A stretch of 64,000 nt of DNA from Schauerella fraxinea (GCA_030849965.1 JAVDKL010000002.1:310001-374000), one strand, 5' to 3'; numbered from the stretch's first letter, positions 7,614 to 17,387 are shown. The notes: a model not told the origin generated them from the letters alone. Numbers and translations are program-made.

Positions 7614-8651
7614 TTACTTGATGGCGCGCACGCACTCGTCGATGAGCGCCGGGCCACGGTAGATCAAACCGGTATAGACCTGGACGGCATCCGCACCGGC
7701 TGCCATTTTCTCGCGCGCTTCTTTGCCCGACACGATGCCGCCCACACCGATGATGGCCATCGAGGTGCCCACGCGTGCGCGCAACCGCTCGATTACCTTT
7801 AGCGATAGCGCGTGCACGGGCGGGCCGGAGAGGCCCCCCGCCTGGTCGGCGTGCGGCAGGCCGGCCACGGCGTCGCGCGACAGGGTCGTATTGGTGGCGA
7901 TGACGCCGTCGATGCCATAGCGGGGCAACACGTCTGCGATCGCATCGATCTGTTCGGTAGTGAGATCGGGGGCAATCTTGACCACGAGCGGAACGTGACG
8001 TTGGTGTTCATCGGCCAAGGCCAATCGTCGATCGCGCAAGGCGCTCAGCAACCGATCGAGTTCGTCGCCGCCTTGCAGGGCGCGCAGGTTCTGCGTATTG
8101 GGCGAGGAGATGTTGACGGTAACGTAGTCGGCGTGCGGGTACACGCCCGCCAGGCCGATCAGATAATCGTCGGCTGCGCGTTCGATGGGCGTGTCGGCAT
8201 TCTTGCCGATATTCAACCCGAGAATGCCGCCTTCGCGGCGCCACTGGCTTTTCTGCACGTTTTGCAGAAAGACATCCAGGCCTTGATTATTGAAGCCCAA
8301 GCGGTTGATCAACGCATGCGCGCGCGGCAGGCGAAACATGCGGGGCTTGGCGTTGCCGGGCTGCGCCCGCGGCGTGACGGTGCCCACTTCGATAAAGCCG
8401 AATCCCAGGTTGCCGAGCGCGTCGATGTGCGCGCCGTTCTTGTCCAGGCCTGCGGCCAGTCCCACCGGATTGCGCAGGGCCATGCCCATCAGCGTGCGGG
8501 GAGCAGCCGGTCGCGCGTGCATCAAGCGGCGCGTGGCAGCGCAATCGTAGGCCCGCTGCAGGCCATTCAGGGTGAGTTCGTGCGCCTGCTCGGCGTCCAT
8601 CGAAAACAAGGCGCTGCGGGCGAGGGGATAGGCTTGGAAGAGGATCGACAT
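7614..8651 (-). CDS. pyrD: Dihydroorotate dehydrogenase (quinone), class 2
   Basis: A 345-residue enzyme oxidising dihydroorotate to orotate with FMN, passing electrons to the quinone pool: step four of pyrimidine synthesis. Visible motifs are [31 protein letters not shown] (containing the catalytic Ser region of class 2), VKIAPDL, IATNTT, and GVGGI near the C-terminus with the phosphate-binding [10 protein letters not shown]. The start at 8651 ([16 protein letters not shown]) gives the short N-terminal membrane-association helix of class 2 enzymes. It lies 101 bp downstream of bpt, last in the minus-strand NUDIX-aat-bpt-pyrD run. Confidence 0.95.
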   Translation of the reverse strand: MSILFQAYPLARSALFSMDAEQAHELTLNGLQRAYDCAATRRLMHARPAAPRTLMGMALRNPVGLAAGLDKNGAHIDALGNLGFGFIEVGTVTPRAQPGNAKPRMFRLPRAHALINRLGFNNQGLDVFLQNVQKSQWRREGGILGLNIGKNADTPIERAADDYLIGLAGVYPHADYVTVNISSPNTQNLRALQGGDELDRLLSALRDRRLALADEHQRHVPLVVKIAPDLTTEQIDAIADVLPRYGIDGVIATNTTLSRDAVAGLPHADQAGGLSGPPVHALSLKVIERLRARVGTSMAIIGVGGIVSGKEAREKMAAGADAVQVYTGLIYRGPALIDECVRAIK

Positions 8652-8752
8652 GGGCGGCGGTTGGCGGTTGCGGCGGCGTCGCGTGCGTGTGAGCGCGTGC
8701 GGAGAGCCGCCATTATCGCCCATTGCAGCGCACGGCCTGCGCGATCGCCGGA

Positions 8753-9475
8753 TTACACGCTGTCGTGCCAGGTGCCGTCGATCAGGCGCTGCAAGGGTTG
8801 AAACGCTGCCTTGTAGGCCATCTTGCGGCTTGCTTCGATCCAATAGCCGAGATAGAGCCACGGCAACTGCAGACTGCGGCATTGCTCGATCTGCCACAAG
8901 ATGCTGTAGGTGCCCAGGCTGCCGCGCGCTTCCGGGTCGTAGAACGTGTAGACCGATGATAGGCCTTGGTCGAGCACGTCGATGATCGACACCATCACCA
9001 AGCGGCCGTCCGGCTCGCGAAATTCGACCAGGCGGGTATTGACCCGGCTCGTCAGCAGAAATTGGGCGTACTGCGTGCGGCTGTCCTCATCCATGCCGCC
9101 GCCGGGGTGGCGGCTTTGCTGGTAGGCGGTGTAGAGCGCGTAGTGTTCAGGCGACCAAGCCAACTCGGCCACGAAGGCGCGCAGGTTTTGGTGGCGCGTC
9201 CAGGCACGGCGCTGACTGCGATTGGGGGTGAAGGCCGCAGCGTCCACACGCACCGGAATGCACGCCTGGCAGGTGTCGCAGTGCGGCCGATACGTAAAGA
9301 GTCCGCTGCGTCGAAAGCCTTGCTCAACCAAATGGGAGTAGGTATCGGCGTTGATGAGATGGCCTGGGGCTGCGACCTGCGAGCGCGCCTGCCGATCGGG
9401 CACGTAGCTGCAAGGGTACGGTGCCGTGGCATAGAACTGTAGCGTTGAAAACGGGAGTTCTTTGAGTTTGCTCAT
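8753..9475 (-). CDS. bpt: Aspartate/glutamate leucyltransferase (Bpt, N-degron pathway)
   Basis: A 240-residue aminoacyl-tRNA-protein transferase. Conserved blocks are [15 protein letters not shown] near the N-terminus, the cysteine motif [12 protein letters not shown] (about residues 66-77) and [10 protein letters not shown]...YLGYWI near the C-terminus. It transfers leucine from tRNA to proteins with N-terminal Asp or Glu, marking them for ClpS-ClpAP degradation. It is 48 bp downstream of aat, which carries out the parallel reaction on basic N-termini, so both branches of the bacterial N-degron pathway lie together. Confidence 0.93.
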   Translation of the reverse strand: MSKLKELPFSTLQFYATAPYPCSYVPDRQARSQVAAPGHLINADTYSHLVEQGFRRSGLFTYRPHCDTCQACIPVRVDAAAFTPNRSQRRAWTRHQNLRAFVAELAWSPEHYALYTAYQQSRHPGGGMDEDSRTQYAQFLLTSRVNTRLVEFREPDGRLVMVSIIDVLDQGLSSVYTFYDPEARGSLGTYSILWQIEQCRSLQLPWLYLGYWIEASRKMAYKAAFQPLQRLIDGTWHDSV

Positions 9476-9523
9476 GAATGGTCACCTGCGCCATTCACGG
9501 CACGGGTCGATTCATATTAACGC

Positions 9524-10309
9524 CTAAATCGGCGCGTGCGGCGCTGCATCGTGTATCGCGGCATGACCGGTGAGTGGATGAATGATCCCGCGGCTATCGA
9601 GCCGTCCGGCCTGCCACGCGGGCGCCGCAGCATGCACGGTGGCGCGCAGGTGGGCGCTGAATGCGGCGCGATCGACGGGGCGCGCGCCGAGGCTGGCCAA
9701 GTGTGCCGTCTGCTGCTGGCAATCGAGCAGCGGCACATCGTGCAGTCGCAGAAAATTCACCAGATACGCCAACGCGATTTTGGAGGCATCGGTCACGCGG
9801 GTAAACATCGATTCGCCGAAAAACATGCGACCCATGCTGACGCCGTACAAGCCACCGGCAAGTCGGCCGTCGATCCAGGTTTCGATGCTGTGCGCCGTGC
9901 CCGCCGCATGCCACGCGATGTAGGCCCGTTGCATGGCCGGTGTGATCCATGTGCCCGTTTCCGGCAGCCTGGGCGCGGCACAGGCGGCGATCACGTCGGC
10001 GAACGCGGTGTCGACCCGAACTTCGATCCGCGATGGCGGCTGGCTTTCGTAACGTGCGATCTGCCGCAGGCGTTTGCGCAACGCATGGGGCGGTGAAAAC
10101 TGCGCACAGGCGAGCACCATGCGTGGATCCGGACTCCACCACAGCAGCGGCTCATCCTCGGATGACCACGGAAAAATGCCCTGGGTGTAGGCCGAGCGCA
10201 GCCGATCCAGCGACAGATCGCCCCCGGCGGCCAGAAGGCCATCCGGATCGCGCCACGCCTGTTCGACCGGGGGAAACGGCGTGTCCCGCGTCAGCCACGG
10301 CAGTTTCAT
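9524..10309 (-). CDS. aat: Leucyl/phenylalanyl-tRNA-protein transferase
   Basis: A 261-residue enzyme that adds Leu or Phe to proteins with N-terminal Lys or Arg, creating N-degrons. Motifs: [22 protein letters not shown] (start of the conserved domain, residues about 12-33), [17 protein letters not shown] and [20 protein letters not shown], the family hallmark. The length is slightly above E. coli Aat (234) because of an Ala/His-rich C-terminal extension. It starts 9 bp after the NUDIX gene stop, which indicates an operon. Confidence 0.95.
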   Translation of the reverse strand: MKLPWLTRDTPFPPVEQAWRDPDGLLAAGGDLSLDRLRSAYTQGIFPWSSEDEPLLWWSPDPRMVLACAQFSPPHALRKRLRQIARYESQPPSRIEVRVDTAFADVIAACAAPRLPETGTWITPAMQRAYIAWHAAGTAHSIETWIDGRLAGGLYGVSMGRMFFGESMFTRVTDASKIALAYLVNFLRLHDVPLLDCQQQTAHLASLGARPVDRAAFSAHLRATVHAAAPAWQAGRLDSRGIIHPLTGHAAIHDAAPHAPI

Positions 10310-10318
10310 GGTGGGTGC

Positions 10319-10888
10319 TTAGTCGATAGCGTAATGATGCGTGGGAAACGTGCCCGCTTTACGGTCGGCAAAGAAGTGCCGCAGCGTGGTCACCACCGAT
10401 CCAAACGACAGGTTATCCCAGGGAATCTCAGCCTCGGTGAAAAAGCGCGCTTCCAGGCTTTCAGGGCCAGGATTCAGGCTGTCGTCGCGGGCATGCGCCA
10501 GAAAATACACGTGCACTTGATCGACACGCGCCACATCGATGACGGTGTAGAGCGCGCCAAGGTCGATCGACGCGCCGGCCTCTTCGTTGGTCTCGCGCAT
10601 GGCACCTTCAGAGATGGTTTCGGCCAGCTCCATGAAGCCCGCCGGCAACGTCCAGGTGTCGTATCGCGGTTCGATCGCCCGGCGACAGAGCAATACGCGA
10701 TCGCCGAGTACCGGCAGCGTGCCGACCACAATGCGCGGGTTTTGATAATGGATGGCGCCGCAATGTTCGCAAACATCGCGCTCGCGATTATCGTCGGGTG
10801 GAACCCGGCGGGTAATCGGCGTGCCGCACTGGCTGCAGAAGTGGGCGCGGCGCGGTGCGGGGAAATAGAAGGCTGGGTCGTCGCTCAT
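10319..10888 (-). CDS. NUDIX hydrolase with N-terminal zinc ribbon
   Basis: A 189-residue protein. Four cysteines, Cys18, Cys21, Cys40 and Cys43, make a zinc ribbon like that of NudC-type enzymes; the Nudix box matches the G-x5-E-x7-RE-U-x-EE-x-G-U pattern from Gly84 to Ala106. It hydrolyses a nucleoside diphosphate linked to another group, possibly NADH, ADP-ribose or capped RNA; the substrate cannot be read from the sequence. It is first in the minus-strand run with aat, bpt and pyrD. Confidence 0.88.
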   Translation of the reverse strand: MSDDPAFYFPAPRRAHFCSQCGTPITRRVPPDDNRERDVCEHCGAIHYQNPRIVVGTLPVLGDRVLLCRRAIEPRYDTWTLPAGFMELAETISEGAMRETNEEAGASIDLGALYTVIDVARVDQVHVYFLAHARDDSLNPGPESLEARFFTEAEIPWDNLSFGSVVTTLRHFFADRKAGTFPTHHYAID

Positions 10889-10958
10889 GCCAGGATTCTA
10901 CCGAAGCTTCGCGAGGATTGAGCAGCGCGTGGCCGGATCTGTCTCTGCGGATTGATCG

Positions 10959-11552
10959 TCATGTGGGGTCGCCGGCAGGCAAGGCCACGAAACCCATCGT
11001 CGTTGGGACGTCGCTGCGCGCGATAACGGTCAGGGTCGCTGTGCTGCCGTAGGCGCAAATCTCAAGGTGTTGGCCGGCTTTCAGGGTGGCGATGCGATCC
11101 AGGGCAGGGCTGCCGTCCGGCAAGGTGAGCGCGTCCAGTACGGCCGGCAGATCGCGGTCCTCGACCACGCCGGGGCCGATGTCTGTCGCGGCATACAACG
11201 CGCCCGTGTCGTCCAGCCACCAAGCGTCGATGCGAGCGATCGCGGCACCCGTGTGCGCCACCAGTGCCTCGCCCTCGTCTGCGCCACGCAGGATGAGCGG
11301 TGCGGCGTCGACCCGCACATACACCCGTTGTGGACCGTTCTGAAAATACCAGCGGCCGGCATCGTCGTGCGCATAATTGCGCGCCATGAAGCCGAGAATT
11401 TGCGTATTGGAGATCGATTCGCCTGGGGTGTGCTCGGCGGCATCGCCTTGCGGATGCAGCCGAAACCGTCCGCGTCCATCGAGCGAGAGCCAGCCATGCA
11501 CGGCCGGCACATTGGGCCAGCGCGCAACGGCGTCGAGAACTTGGGGATCCAT
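10959..11552 (-). CDS. Conserved hypothetical protein, Burkholderiales DUF (possibly DUF2946/DUF2944 type)
   Basis: A 197-residue soluble protein beginning MDPQVLDAVARWPNVPAV. It has blocks that look conserved, such as GWLSLDGRGRFRL, FMARNYAHDDAGRWYFQNG and RVYVRVDAAPLILR, with a second, more variable half. No signal peptide, membrane segment or catalytic motif is visible. I recall proteins of this kind in Bordetella and Burkholderia as a domain of unknown function, but the family number is from memory. The start at 11552 is the ATG nearest the conserved region; an open frame continues upstream through the tRNA-Cys gene and is not real. Confidence 0.65.
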   Translation of the reverse strand: MDPQVLDAVARWPNVPAVHGWLSLDGRGRFRLHPQGDAAEHTPGESISNTQILGFMARNYAHDDAGRWYFQNGPQRVYVRVDAAPLILRGADEGEALVAHTGAAIARIDAWWLDDTGALYAATDIGPGVVEDRDLPAVLDALTLPDGSPALDRIATLKAGQHLEICAYGSTATLTVIARSDVPTTMGFVALPAGDPT

Positions 11553-11657
11553 GGGCGTATTCCTGTTGAAGGCGCGATGCCAAACCATACCGGAAAGGCG
11601 AGCGCACAAACAACAACGGCTCGCATGAATGCGAGCCGTGGAATGCTGAAAAATACT

Positions 11658-11731
11658 TGGAGGCGCCAGCCGGAATCGAACCGACGTACACGGATTTGCA
11701 ATCCGCTGCATAACCACTCTGCCATGGCGCC
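11658..11731 (-). tRNA. tRNA-Cys (anticodon GCA)
   Basis: Read on the minus strand, the acceptor stem GGCGCCA pairs with TGGCGCC, the anticodon loop TTGCAAA carries GCA (11697-11699 on plus), the T loop has GTTCGATTC, and CCA is encoded. The 74-nt length and discriminator U are right for bacterial tRNA-Cys. Confidence 0.97.
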
Positions 11732-11846
11732 GGCAGGTCCGGCACAGCAAGCGCCGGCAAGACAAACTCAAGCTTTTCGCTTTTACTTCTTTGCTTTTAT
11801 TTCTTATAAGCCACGGACATTACGATGGACGTCCGTGCAAAAAATC

Positions 11847-11922
11847 TGGAGCGGGAAACGAGGCTCGAACTCGCGACCTCAACCTTGGCAAGGTTGCGCT
11901 CTACCAACTGAGCTATTCCCGC
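11847..11922 (-). tRNA. tRNA-Gly (anticodon GCC), copy 1
   Basis: The minus strand reads GCGGGAATAGCTCAGTTGG at the 5' end, an anticodon loop TTGCCAA (GCC at 11887-11889 on plus), T loop GTTCGAGCC, and an encoded CCA. It lies 115 bp upstream of tRNA-Cys in the same orientation, so both may be in one transcript. Confidence 0.97.
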
Positions 11923-12190
11923 GTATTTCATGGCACCGATACCTGGCCTGGGATGTCGATCTGCACGCAAACGCGAAGTTGGCGGTGCGGGGTTTAACCC
12001 CTCGATCAAGATCAGTATTCACGAAAGACAGCGAGTATACAACGTTTTGAAAACGGCGTGCAAGTGAGGGGGATTGAGGTGTTTCTTCGATGCGCCGATG
12101 CGCGGTCAGTCGAGGAAAAACATGGTGCCCAAGTGCCTGACGAGGGGGCTCAACTTTTGGCGCGGCAGGCGCCGCGGTCCAATTGATGGC
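11923..12190. other. Non-coding spacer between tRNA-Gly copy 1 and the 7-bp repeat
   Basis: No open frame with coding character is visible. It holds the short palindrome GGGGTTTAACCCC (11989-12001). Transcription from tRNA-Gly copy 2 is probably stopped before this region by the terminator at 12361-12390, so tRNA-Gly copy 1 and tRNA-Cys should have a promoter here or in the repeat. Confidence 0.5.
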
Positions 12191-12253
12191 AAATGGCAAA
12201 TGGCAAATGGCAAATGGCAAATGGCAAATGGCAAATGGCAAATGGCAAATGGC
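12191..12253 (+). repeat. Tandem array of nine AAATGGC units
   Basis: Nine perfect, uninterrupted copies of the 7-bp unit AAATGGC (63 bp), preceded by a partial ATGGC. The array lies between two tRNA-Gly genes and outside any gene. Apparent short proteins with repeating WQMANGK-type residues across it are artefacts. Confidence 0.95.
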
Positions 12254-12360
12254 TGGGAAAGTTGCCCGACGCGCAAGCGAGGCGAAGAGCAGCGCAGGAG
12301 ATGTCGCGGTAGTCCGCTCCAAGCGTGCATGCGGTTATCTTCCCAAACCGAGCAGCAATG

Positions 12361-12390
12361 AAAAAGGGAAGCCCGGAGGCTTCCCTTTTT
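12361..12390 (-). terminator. Intrinsic terminator of tRNA-Gly copy 2 (bidirectional)
   Basis: A 13-bp perfect stem, AAAAAGGGAAGCC with GGCTTCCCTTTTT, around the loop CGGA. The A/T ends give a T-run on both strands. It lies 9 bp beyond the 3' end of tRNA-Gly copy 2. Confidence 0.9.
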
Positions 12391-12398
12391 ACTGAATT

Positions 12399-12474
12399 TG
12401 GAGCGGGAAACGAGGCTCGAACTCGCGACCTCAACCTTGGCAAGGTTGCGCTCTACCAGCTGAGCTATTCCCGC
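12399..12474 (-). tRNA. tRNA-Gly (anticodon GCC), copy 2
   Basis: Same as copy 1 except for one base in the D arm (CAGCTG instead of CAACTG on plus). Anticodon GCC at 12439-12441 on plus and an encoded CCA. It has its own strong terminator at 12361-12390. Confidence 0.97.
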
Positions 12475-12685
12475 GTCGAGTGACACCCTGGTGTGTTGGT
12501 AAACCAACGTGATGTCATCGAAGTCGCGCATATTACCTGAAATTTTTCAGCTTGTCTTTCAATCATCGTTTATTTGCAGTTGCGCGGCGTTTGCCGTGCA
12601 GTGCGATCAAACTTCGATCTCGGTCTTGCTGTTCGTTCAAGTAAACTGAGCGAAGAAAAAGATATTAGCATAACTTGGTAGATGC

Positions 12686-13753
12686 ATGTCAATACCCTTG
12701 TCAAAAACATCGTCAAAATCCGTGCCGCTTGTTGCAGAACCGTTCGATTTAACGGCCCACAACACCCTTGGCCTGCGCAGTCGTGCACGCGCCTGCGTCA
12801 CGCTCGATCAGGCGAACCAAGTGTCGGCGCTCCACGATCTGGTCGTTTTGCACGGCGCCATGCTGGTGCTGGGCGGCGGCAGCAATGTGGTGCTGCCTGA
12901 GGAGGTGGGCGGCGTAGTGGTGCGTCCGGCCTTCAAGGGCGTGACGCTGGTGGGCGAGGATGACGGGCAGTGGATCGTCGAGGCGGGTGCCGGTGAAAAC
13001 TGGCACGCGCTGGTCGCGTATTGCGTGGCGCAGGGGTGGTGGGGGCTGGAAAATCTGGCGCTCATCCCCGGCAACGTGGGTGCGGCGCCCGTTCAGAATA
13101 TTGGGGCTTACGGCATCGAGCTTGTCGATCGCCTGCACAGCGTGGTCGCTTGGGACATGCATGCCCAAGCGCTGGTGACGCTAGCGGCAAAGGAATGCGG
13201 TCTGGCCTATCGGGATAGCCGATTCAAGCACGATGCCGCAGGCCGGTGGGTCATTTTGGCCGTGCGCTTTCGTTTGCCGCAGACGTGGCAACCGATGTTG
13301 GACTACCCCGATCTCCATGCATTGAAAGAGGCGCGTTTGGCCGCAGACGAGCCCGTGGATGCAAAGGCGGTATTCGATGCCGTGTGCGCGATCCGGCGCG
13401 CCAAATTGCCTGATCCGGCCAAGATCGGCAACGCCGGCAGCTTCTTCAAAAATCCGTGGGTAAGTGCCGACGATCACCGTGCGCTGGCTGAAAAATTTCC
13501 GGGCGTGGTGGCTTATCGCCAAGCCGACGGGCGCTACAAGCTGGCGGCCGGTTGGTTGATCGATCAGTGCGGCTGGAAAGGCCGCGATCTGGGCGCGGCC
13601 GGTGTGCACGACCGCCAGGCGCTGGTGCTGGTCAATCGCGGCGGCGCGCGCGCCGTGGATATTCTGACGTTGGCGCGCGCGATTCAAGACGATGTCAACG
13701 CACGCTATGGGGTGATGCTCGAGCCGGAGCCGGTTGTGGTGCCGTCGGCCTGA
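12686..13753 (+). CDS. murB: UDP-N-acetylenolpyruvoylglucosamine reductase, type I
   Basis: A 355-residue FAD enzyme that reduces UDP-GlcNAc-enolpyruvate to UDP-MurNAc in peptidoglycan synthesis, in the cytoplasm. Visible motifs: NTLGLRSRA near residue 26, the FAD-binding [11 protein letters not shown] (about 62-72), [24 protein letters not shown] (about 120-143), YRDSRFK, and [10 protein letters not shown] with the catalytic Ser region (about 250-259). The length fits type I enzymes such as E. coli MurB (342). The ATG at 12686 is preferred; a 211-bp gap separates it from the tRNA-Gly gene. It ends 12 bp before the convergent dapB. Confidence 0.95.
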   Translation: MSIPLSKTSSKSVPLVAEPFDLTAHNTLGLRSRARACVTLDQANQVSALHDLVVLHGAMLVLGGGSNVVLPEEVGGVVVRPAFKGVTLVGEDDGQWIVEAGAGENWHALVAYCVAQGWWGLENLALIPGNVGAAPVQNIGAYGIELVDRLHSVVAWDMHAQALVTLAAKECGLAYRDSRFKHDAAGRWVILAVRFRLPQTWQPMLDYPDLHALKEARLAADEPVDAKAVFDAVCAIRRAKLPDPAKIGNAGSFFKNPWVSADDHRALAEKFPGVVAYRQADGRYKLAAGWLIDQCGWKGRDLGAAGVHDRQALVLVNRGGARAVDILTLARAIQDDVNARYGVMLEPEPVVVPSA

Positions 13754-13765
13754 GCACTGCGCCGC

Positions 13766-14557
13766 TTACAGCCCCAGCACGCTCTGCATATCGAACACGC
13801 CTGTTTGCTTGTCGTTCAAGAAGCGGGCGGCGCGCAGGCTGCCTTCGGCATACGTCGCGCGGCTGCTCGACTTGTGCGTGATTTCGATGCGCTCGCCGGT
13901 GCCGCAGAAGTACACGGTGTGCTCACCGACCAGATCGCCGCCGCGCACCACCGAGAAGCCGATCGTGCCGGTTTCGCGTGGGCCCGTTTCGCCTTCGCGC
14001 GACCAGGTGGCGATGTCATCCAGCGATTTGTCCCACGCCTTCGCCACCGTTTCGCCCATGATGAGCGCGGTGCCCGAAGGCGCATCGACCTTGTTGCGAT
14101 GGTGCGCTTCGAACACTTCCACGTCGAAGCCTGAGTTGAGCATGCGGGCCGCCAGATCGAGCAGCTTGAGCGTAGCGTTGACCCCGACGCTCATATTGGG
14201 CGCAAACACGATGGCGATCGATTCGCCGGCGCGTGCAATGGCGGCGCGTCCGGCATCATCGAAGCCGGTGGTGCCGATCACCATGCGCACGCCATGTTTG
14301 ACGCAAGCGTCCAGGTGGGCAAGCGTGCCTTCCGGTCGGGTGAAATCGATCAGGCAGTCGGCGCCGGCCAGTGCATCCAACTGATCGGTGATCGCGATGC
14401 CGCTGGGTTTGCCCAGAAACGCGCTGGCGTCCTGACCCACATTGGCATTGCCCGCATGATCCAGCGCGGCGGCCAAGGTGAGGTCGGGGGCGTTGACGAT
14501 GGCTTCGATCAACATGCGGCCCATGCGGCCGCTGGCGCCTGCGACGGCGATTTTCAT
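13766..14557 (-). CDS. dapB: 4-hydroxy-tetrahydrodipicolinate reductase
   Basis: A 263-residue enzyme of lysine and diaminopimelate synthesis. The Rossmann motif [17 protein letters not shown] (residues 4-20) binds NAD(P)H, FTRPEGT marks the substrate domain entry, IGTTGFDD follows, and [19 protein letters not shown] contains the catalytic HH-K region and the dipicolinate-binding segment. The start at 14557 places the glycine-rich loop at the usual position; the frame continues upstream without a convincing start. It is 89 bp downstream of bamE on the same strand. Confidence 0.95.
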   Translation of the reverse strand: MKIAVAGASGRMGRMLIEAIVNAPDLTLAAALDHAGNANVGQDASAFLGKPSGIAITDQLDALAGADCLIDFTRPEGTLAHLDACVKHGVRMVIGTTGFDDAGRAAIARAGESIAIVFAPNMSVGVNATLKLLDLAARMLNSGFDVEVFEAHHRNKVDAPSGTALIMGETVAKAWDKSLDDIATWSREGETGPRETGTIGFSVVRGGDLVGEHTVYFCGTGERIEITHKSSSRATYAEGSLRAARFLNDKQTGVFDMQSVLGL

Positions 14558-14646
14558 ACTGCGCTCCAACGATAAGATGACATCGGGCGGCGCTATGGCC
14601 GCCCGCTTGGCGAAAATGAGCGCCGGGCGTTGCCGCCCGGCAGGCA

Positions 14647-15207
14647 CTACGGCAGCGCCGGCGACGGGCCGCCCACCGAGGCAGGTACCGTGCTCGGATT
14701 GCCCGATCCGTTGCCAGTGATGGGGTCTACATTGATGCGCGGCGTGACCTGACGTCCGGCATCTTCGCGAGCACGTTCGGTCTCGCGGGCCGATCGCTCC
14801 TCGGCACGCTCATCGGCCTTAGGATTTTGCTGGCCCATCTGAAACGGCTGCAGCGCGGGCTGCTGATCGCCTTCCCAACGTGCGAGCACGTCGTTCTGGA
14901 AGTAGACGGTGAACTTGCGTTCGACGGCGTCGCCGTAGCCCGGCTTGAAGTAATAGGGGTAGTCCCAACGATCGGCATGCAGCACGCTGGTCAGCGTGGG
15001 GCTGCCCAAGGCGAAGCGCACTTGTTCGCGCGTCATGCCGGGCTGCAGCAGGGCGACCTGCTCGCTGGTGATCCAGTTACCTTGCTGGATGGGGGCCTTG
15101 TAAGGGAAGCCCCACTTGCCCGATGCGCAGCCGGAAAGCGTCAAGGCGACGCCGAGCACAGCGGCAATCGCGCAGCGGCGGGTGTAATAGGAAGCATTCG
15201 TGGACAC
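14647..15207 (-). CDS. bamE: Outer membrane protein assembly factor BamE (SmpA/OmlA lipoprotein)
   Basis: A 186-residue lipoprotein: signal peptide with lipobox LSGC (residues 24-27), then the BamE domain with [29 protein letters not shown], the classic SmpA/OmlA motif, and DRWDYPYYF. Acts in the outer membrane as part of the BAM complex. The C-terminal 60 residues (Glu/Arg-rich, then Pro/Gly/Ser-rich) go beyond the E. coli protein (113) but are common in betaproteobacteria. It is divergent from fur with a 66-bp shared promoter region, the usual arrangement in this group. Confidence 0.93.
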   Translation of the reverse strand: MSTNASYYTRRCAIAAVLGVALTLSGCASGKWGFPYKAPIQQGNWITSEQVALLQPGMTREQVRFALGSPTLTSVLHADRWDYPYYFKPGYGDAVERKFTVYFQNDVLARWEGDQQPALQPFQMGQQNPKADERAEERSARETERAREDAGRQVTPRINVDPITGNGSGNPSTVPASVGGPSPALP

Positions 15208-15273
15208 GCAGTCCCCCGTAAAAAGACCGATAAAACGGTATCATAAAGGTTTAGTAAAGACTGCGATTACACC

Positions 15274-15723
15274 ATGAGCGACCAGAGTGAATTGAAAAAT
15301 ATGGGATTGAAGGCCACTTTCCCGCGCCTGAAGATCCTCGATATTTTCCGCAAATCCGGCGAACGTCACCTCAGCGCCGAGGATGTGTATCGGGCCCTCA
15401 TTGGCGAAAACGTCGAAATCGGCCTGGCTACCGTCTATCGCGTGCTTACCCAGTTCGAGCAGGCTGGCATTTTGTCGCGCAGCCAGTTCGACAGCGGCAA
15501 GGCGGTATTCGAACTCAACGACGGCGATCACCACGATCACCTGATTTGCACAAACTGCGGCACGGTCGTCGAGTTTTCGGATACCGAGATCGAACGTCGT
15601 CAGCACAAGATCGCGAAGGACAACGGTTTTTCGTTGGAAAGCCATGCGATGGTGTTGTACGGCGTGTGCAGCGACTGCAGCTCGCGTCCGGCCACTCGCG
15701 GCGGCTTGGGCCAGCAGGTCTGA
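15274..15723 (+). CDS. fur: Ferric uptake regulator
   Basis: A 149-residue metalloregulator: N-terminal winged helix ([14 protein letters not shown], then VYRALI...[10 protein letters not shown]), metal-binding HHDH (residues 86-89), and two CxxC pairs (Cys92-Cys95 and Cys132-Cys135) for structural zinc. With Fe(II) it represses iron-uptake genes. Start by ATG at 15274; divergent from bamE. I could not see a convincing Fur box in the short intergenic region, although the A/T-rich stretch before the gene is where one would lie. Confidence 0.96.
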   Translation: MSDQSELKNMGLKATFPRLKILDIFRKSGERHLSAEDVYRALIGENVEIGLATVYRVLTQFEQAGILSRSQFDSGKAVFELNDGDHHDHLICTNCGTVVEFSDTEIERRQHKIAKDNGFSLESHAMVLYGVCSDCSSRPATRGGLGQQV

Positions 15724-15731
15724 GCCCAAGC

Positions 15732-15750
15732 GCTCGGCGCCTAGCCGAGC
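15732..15750. terminator. Hairpin between convergent fur and recN
   Basis: GCTCGGC and GCCGAGC pair around a 5-base loop in the 17-bp gap between fur and recN, overlapping the recN stop. No T-run follows, so it is a weak or Rho-assisted terminator candidate. Confidence 0.45.
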
Positions 15751-17381
15751 ATCTCGCGAGCGTGCTTGCGTGTGGTGGCGGTGATCTTGATCCCGCCCAG
15801 CATGCGCGCCACCTCTTCGACGCGTTCTTTTTCCGAAAGCGGCACGATGCTCGAACGGGTCGTGCCGTCGGTTTCGGCTTTGCTGACCTGGAAATGCGCT
15901 GTCGCGCATGAAGCCACTTGCGGCAGGTGCGTCACGCAGAGCACCTGATGGCGCTCGCCCAGTTCGCGCAGCAGTTGGCCGACGACCTCGGCGACGGCGC
16001 CACCCACTCCGCTATCGACCTCGTCGAAAATCAGCGTGGGGACGCGCGCCGCACGGCTGGCAATCACCGATAGCGCCAGCGAGATGCGCGACAGTTCGCC
16101 GCCCGATGCAACCTTGCCCAATGGGCGGGGGGTGGTGCCGGCATGTCCTGCCACCAGAAACACCACATCTTCGTTGCCGTGCGCCGAGGGCGCGCCGCTC
16201 ACCAGTTGCACTTCGAAGCGTCCGCCCTGCATGGCCAGCGTCTGCATGGCACCCGTGACCAATGCGGAGAGCTTTTGCACGGTGCCTGCACGCGCGGCGG
16301 TCAGCAATTCGGCCGCGCCGTCGTACTGCGCGCGTGCGTTGTCGGCCTCGCGGCGCAGTTTCTCGATGTCGGCCGAGGCTTCCATTTCGGCCAGTTCGGC
16401 GTGGCGCTGTTCGCGCAGGACTTCAAGCCCCTCGGGCGGCGTTTTCAGCAACCGGCCGGCGTCGAACACGGCCGATAAGCGGCTTTCGATCTGATTCTGG
16501 CGCTCGGGATCGAGTTCGACCCGAGTCAGATAGTGATTCAGTTCCGACGACGCTTCGTCCAGTGCAATGCCGGCCGATTCGAGGGTGTCGTGAATGCTCT
16601 GCAAGCCCGGGTCGTGCCGCAGCAATTGATTGAGCTTCGAGACGGCCACTTGCACCCGATGCTGAGCGCTGTCGTCGTCGCCATCGATGGCAGTCAAAAT
16701 CTGGGCCGCGCCATCGAGCAGCGTTTGGGCATGGGCCAGGCGGGTTTGTTCGGTTTGCAGGTCGTCCCACTCGCCCGGCTGCAGATCGAGCTGATCCAGG
16801 GCGTCGACCTGCCAGGCGATCAGGTCACGCGCGGCTTTGAGCGTTTCGGCATCTTGCTCGGCAAGCTCGAGCCGTCGCGTCATGGCACGCCAGTGTTTGT
16901 GCGTCTGCGCCACGTTGCGGGCAAGCTCGGCATGATTGCCATGGGCATCGACCAGATCGCGTTGCGCGTCGCCGCGCATCAGGCTCTGATGCGCATGCTG
17001 GCCATGAATATCGACCAGCTGGTCGCCCAGTTCACGCAGCTGGCTCAGGGTGGAGGGCACCCCATTGACGAAGGCGCGGCTGCGGCCTTGCGCATCCACG
17101 ACGCGCCGCAGGACGAGTTCATCGCCATGATCGAGTTCGTGTTCGACCAGCCAGGCGCGCAGCGTATCGGGCGTGTCGAACACCGCGCTGATGTCGGCCC
17201 GGGGCGCGCCTTCCCGCACGATGCTCACTTCGCCTCGGCCGCCGAGGGTCAAGGCGAGGGCGTCGATCAGGATGGACTTGCCCGCGCCGGTCTCGCCGGA
17301 GAATACGGTGAAGCCGGCGCCGAAGTGAATTTCGGCTTGATCGACGATGACGAAGTCACGGATATGCAGGGTGCGCAGCAT
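15741..17381 (-). CDS. recN: DNA repair protein RecN
   Basis: A 546-residue SMC-like ATPase of double-strand-break repair. Walker A is GETGAGKS (residues 29-36); a long coiled-coil region occupies about 150-370; the ABC signature region LGKVASGGELSRISLAL and Walker B TLIFDEVDSGVGG lie near residues 420-460, followed by a D-loop and His-switch segment (VLCVTHLPQVAS). Length matches E. coli RecN (553). It begins 6 bp after the nadK stop, so the two form an operon, as commonly seen. Confidence 0.96.
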   Translation of the reverse strand: MLRTLHIRDFVIVDQAEIHFGAGFTVFSGETGAGKSILIDALALTLGGRGEVSIVREGAPRADISAVFDTPDTLRAWLVEHELDHGDELVLRRVVDAQGRSRAFVNGVPSTLSQLRELGDQLVDIHGQHAHQSLMRGDAQRDLVDAHGNHAELARNVAQTHKHWRAMTRRLELAEQDAETLKAARDLIAWQVDALDQLDLQPGEWDDLQTEQTRLAHAQTLLDGAAQILTAIDGDDDSAQHRVQVAVSKLNQLLRHDPGLQSIHDTLESAGIALDEASSELNHYLTRVELDPERQNQIESRLSAVFDAGRLLKTPPEGLEVLREQRHAELAEMEASADIEKLRREADNARAQYDGAAELLTAARAGTVQKLSALVTGAMQTLAMQGGRFEVQLVSGAPSAHGNEDVVFLVAGHAGTTPRPLGKVASGGELSRISLALSVIASRAARVPTLIFDEVDSGVGGAVAEVVGQLLRELGERHQVLCVTHLPQVASCATAHFQVSKAETDGTTRSSIVPLSEKERVEEVARMLGGIKITATTRKHAREMLG

Positions 17382-17387
17382 GTCGCG

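Noticed and set aside
8652-8897. Longer N-terminus for pyrD
   Set aside because: The upstream frame is Arg-rich, overlaps bpt and lacks the membrane helix start seen at 8651.
12191-12253. CRISPR array
   Set aside because: The units are 7 bp and adjacent with no spacers; there are no cas genes.
11658-12474. Prophage or integrative element attachment at the tRNA genes
   Set aside because: No integrase or partial tRNA copy is present; the second tRNA-Gly is a full gene with its own terminator.
12074-12531. Short repeated-residue proteins across the AAATGGC array
   Set aside because: The repeat is readable in all frames on both strands; frames run into the tRNA genes and have no ribosome site.
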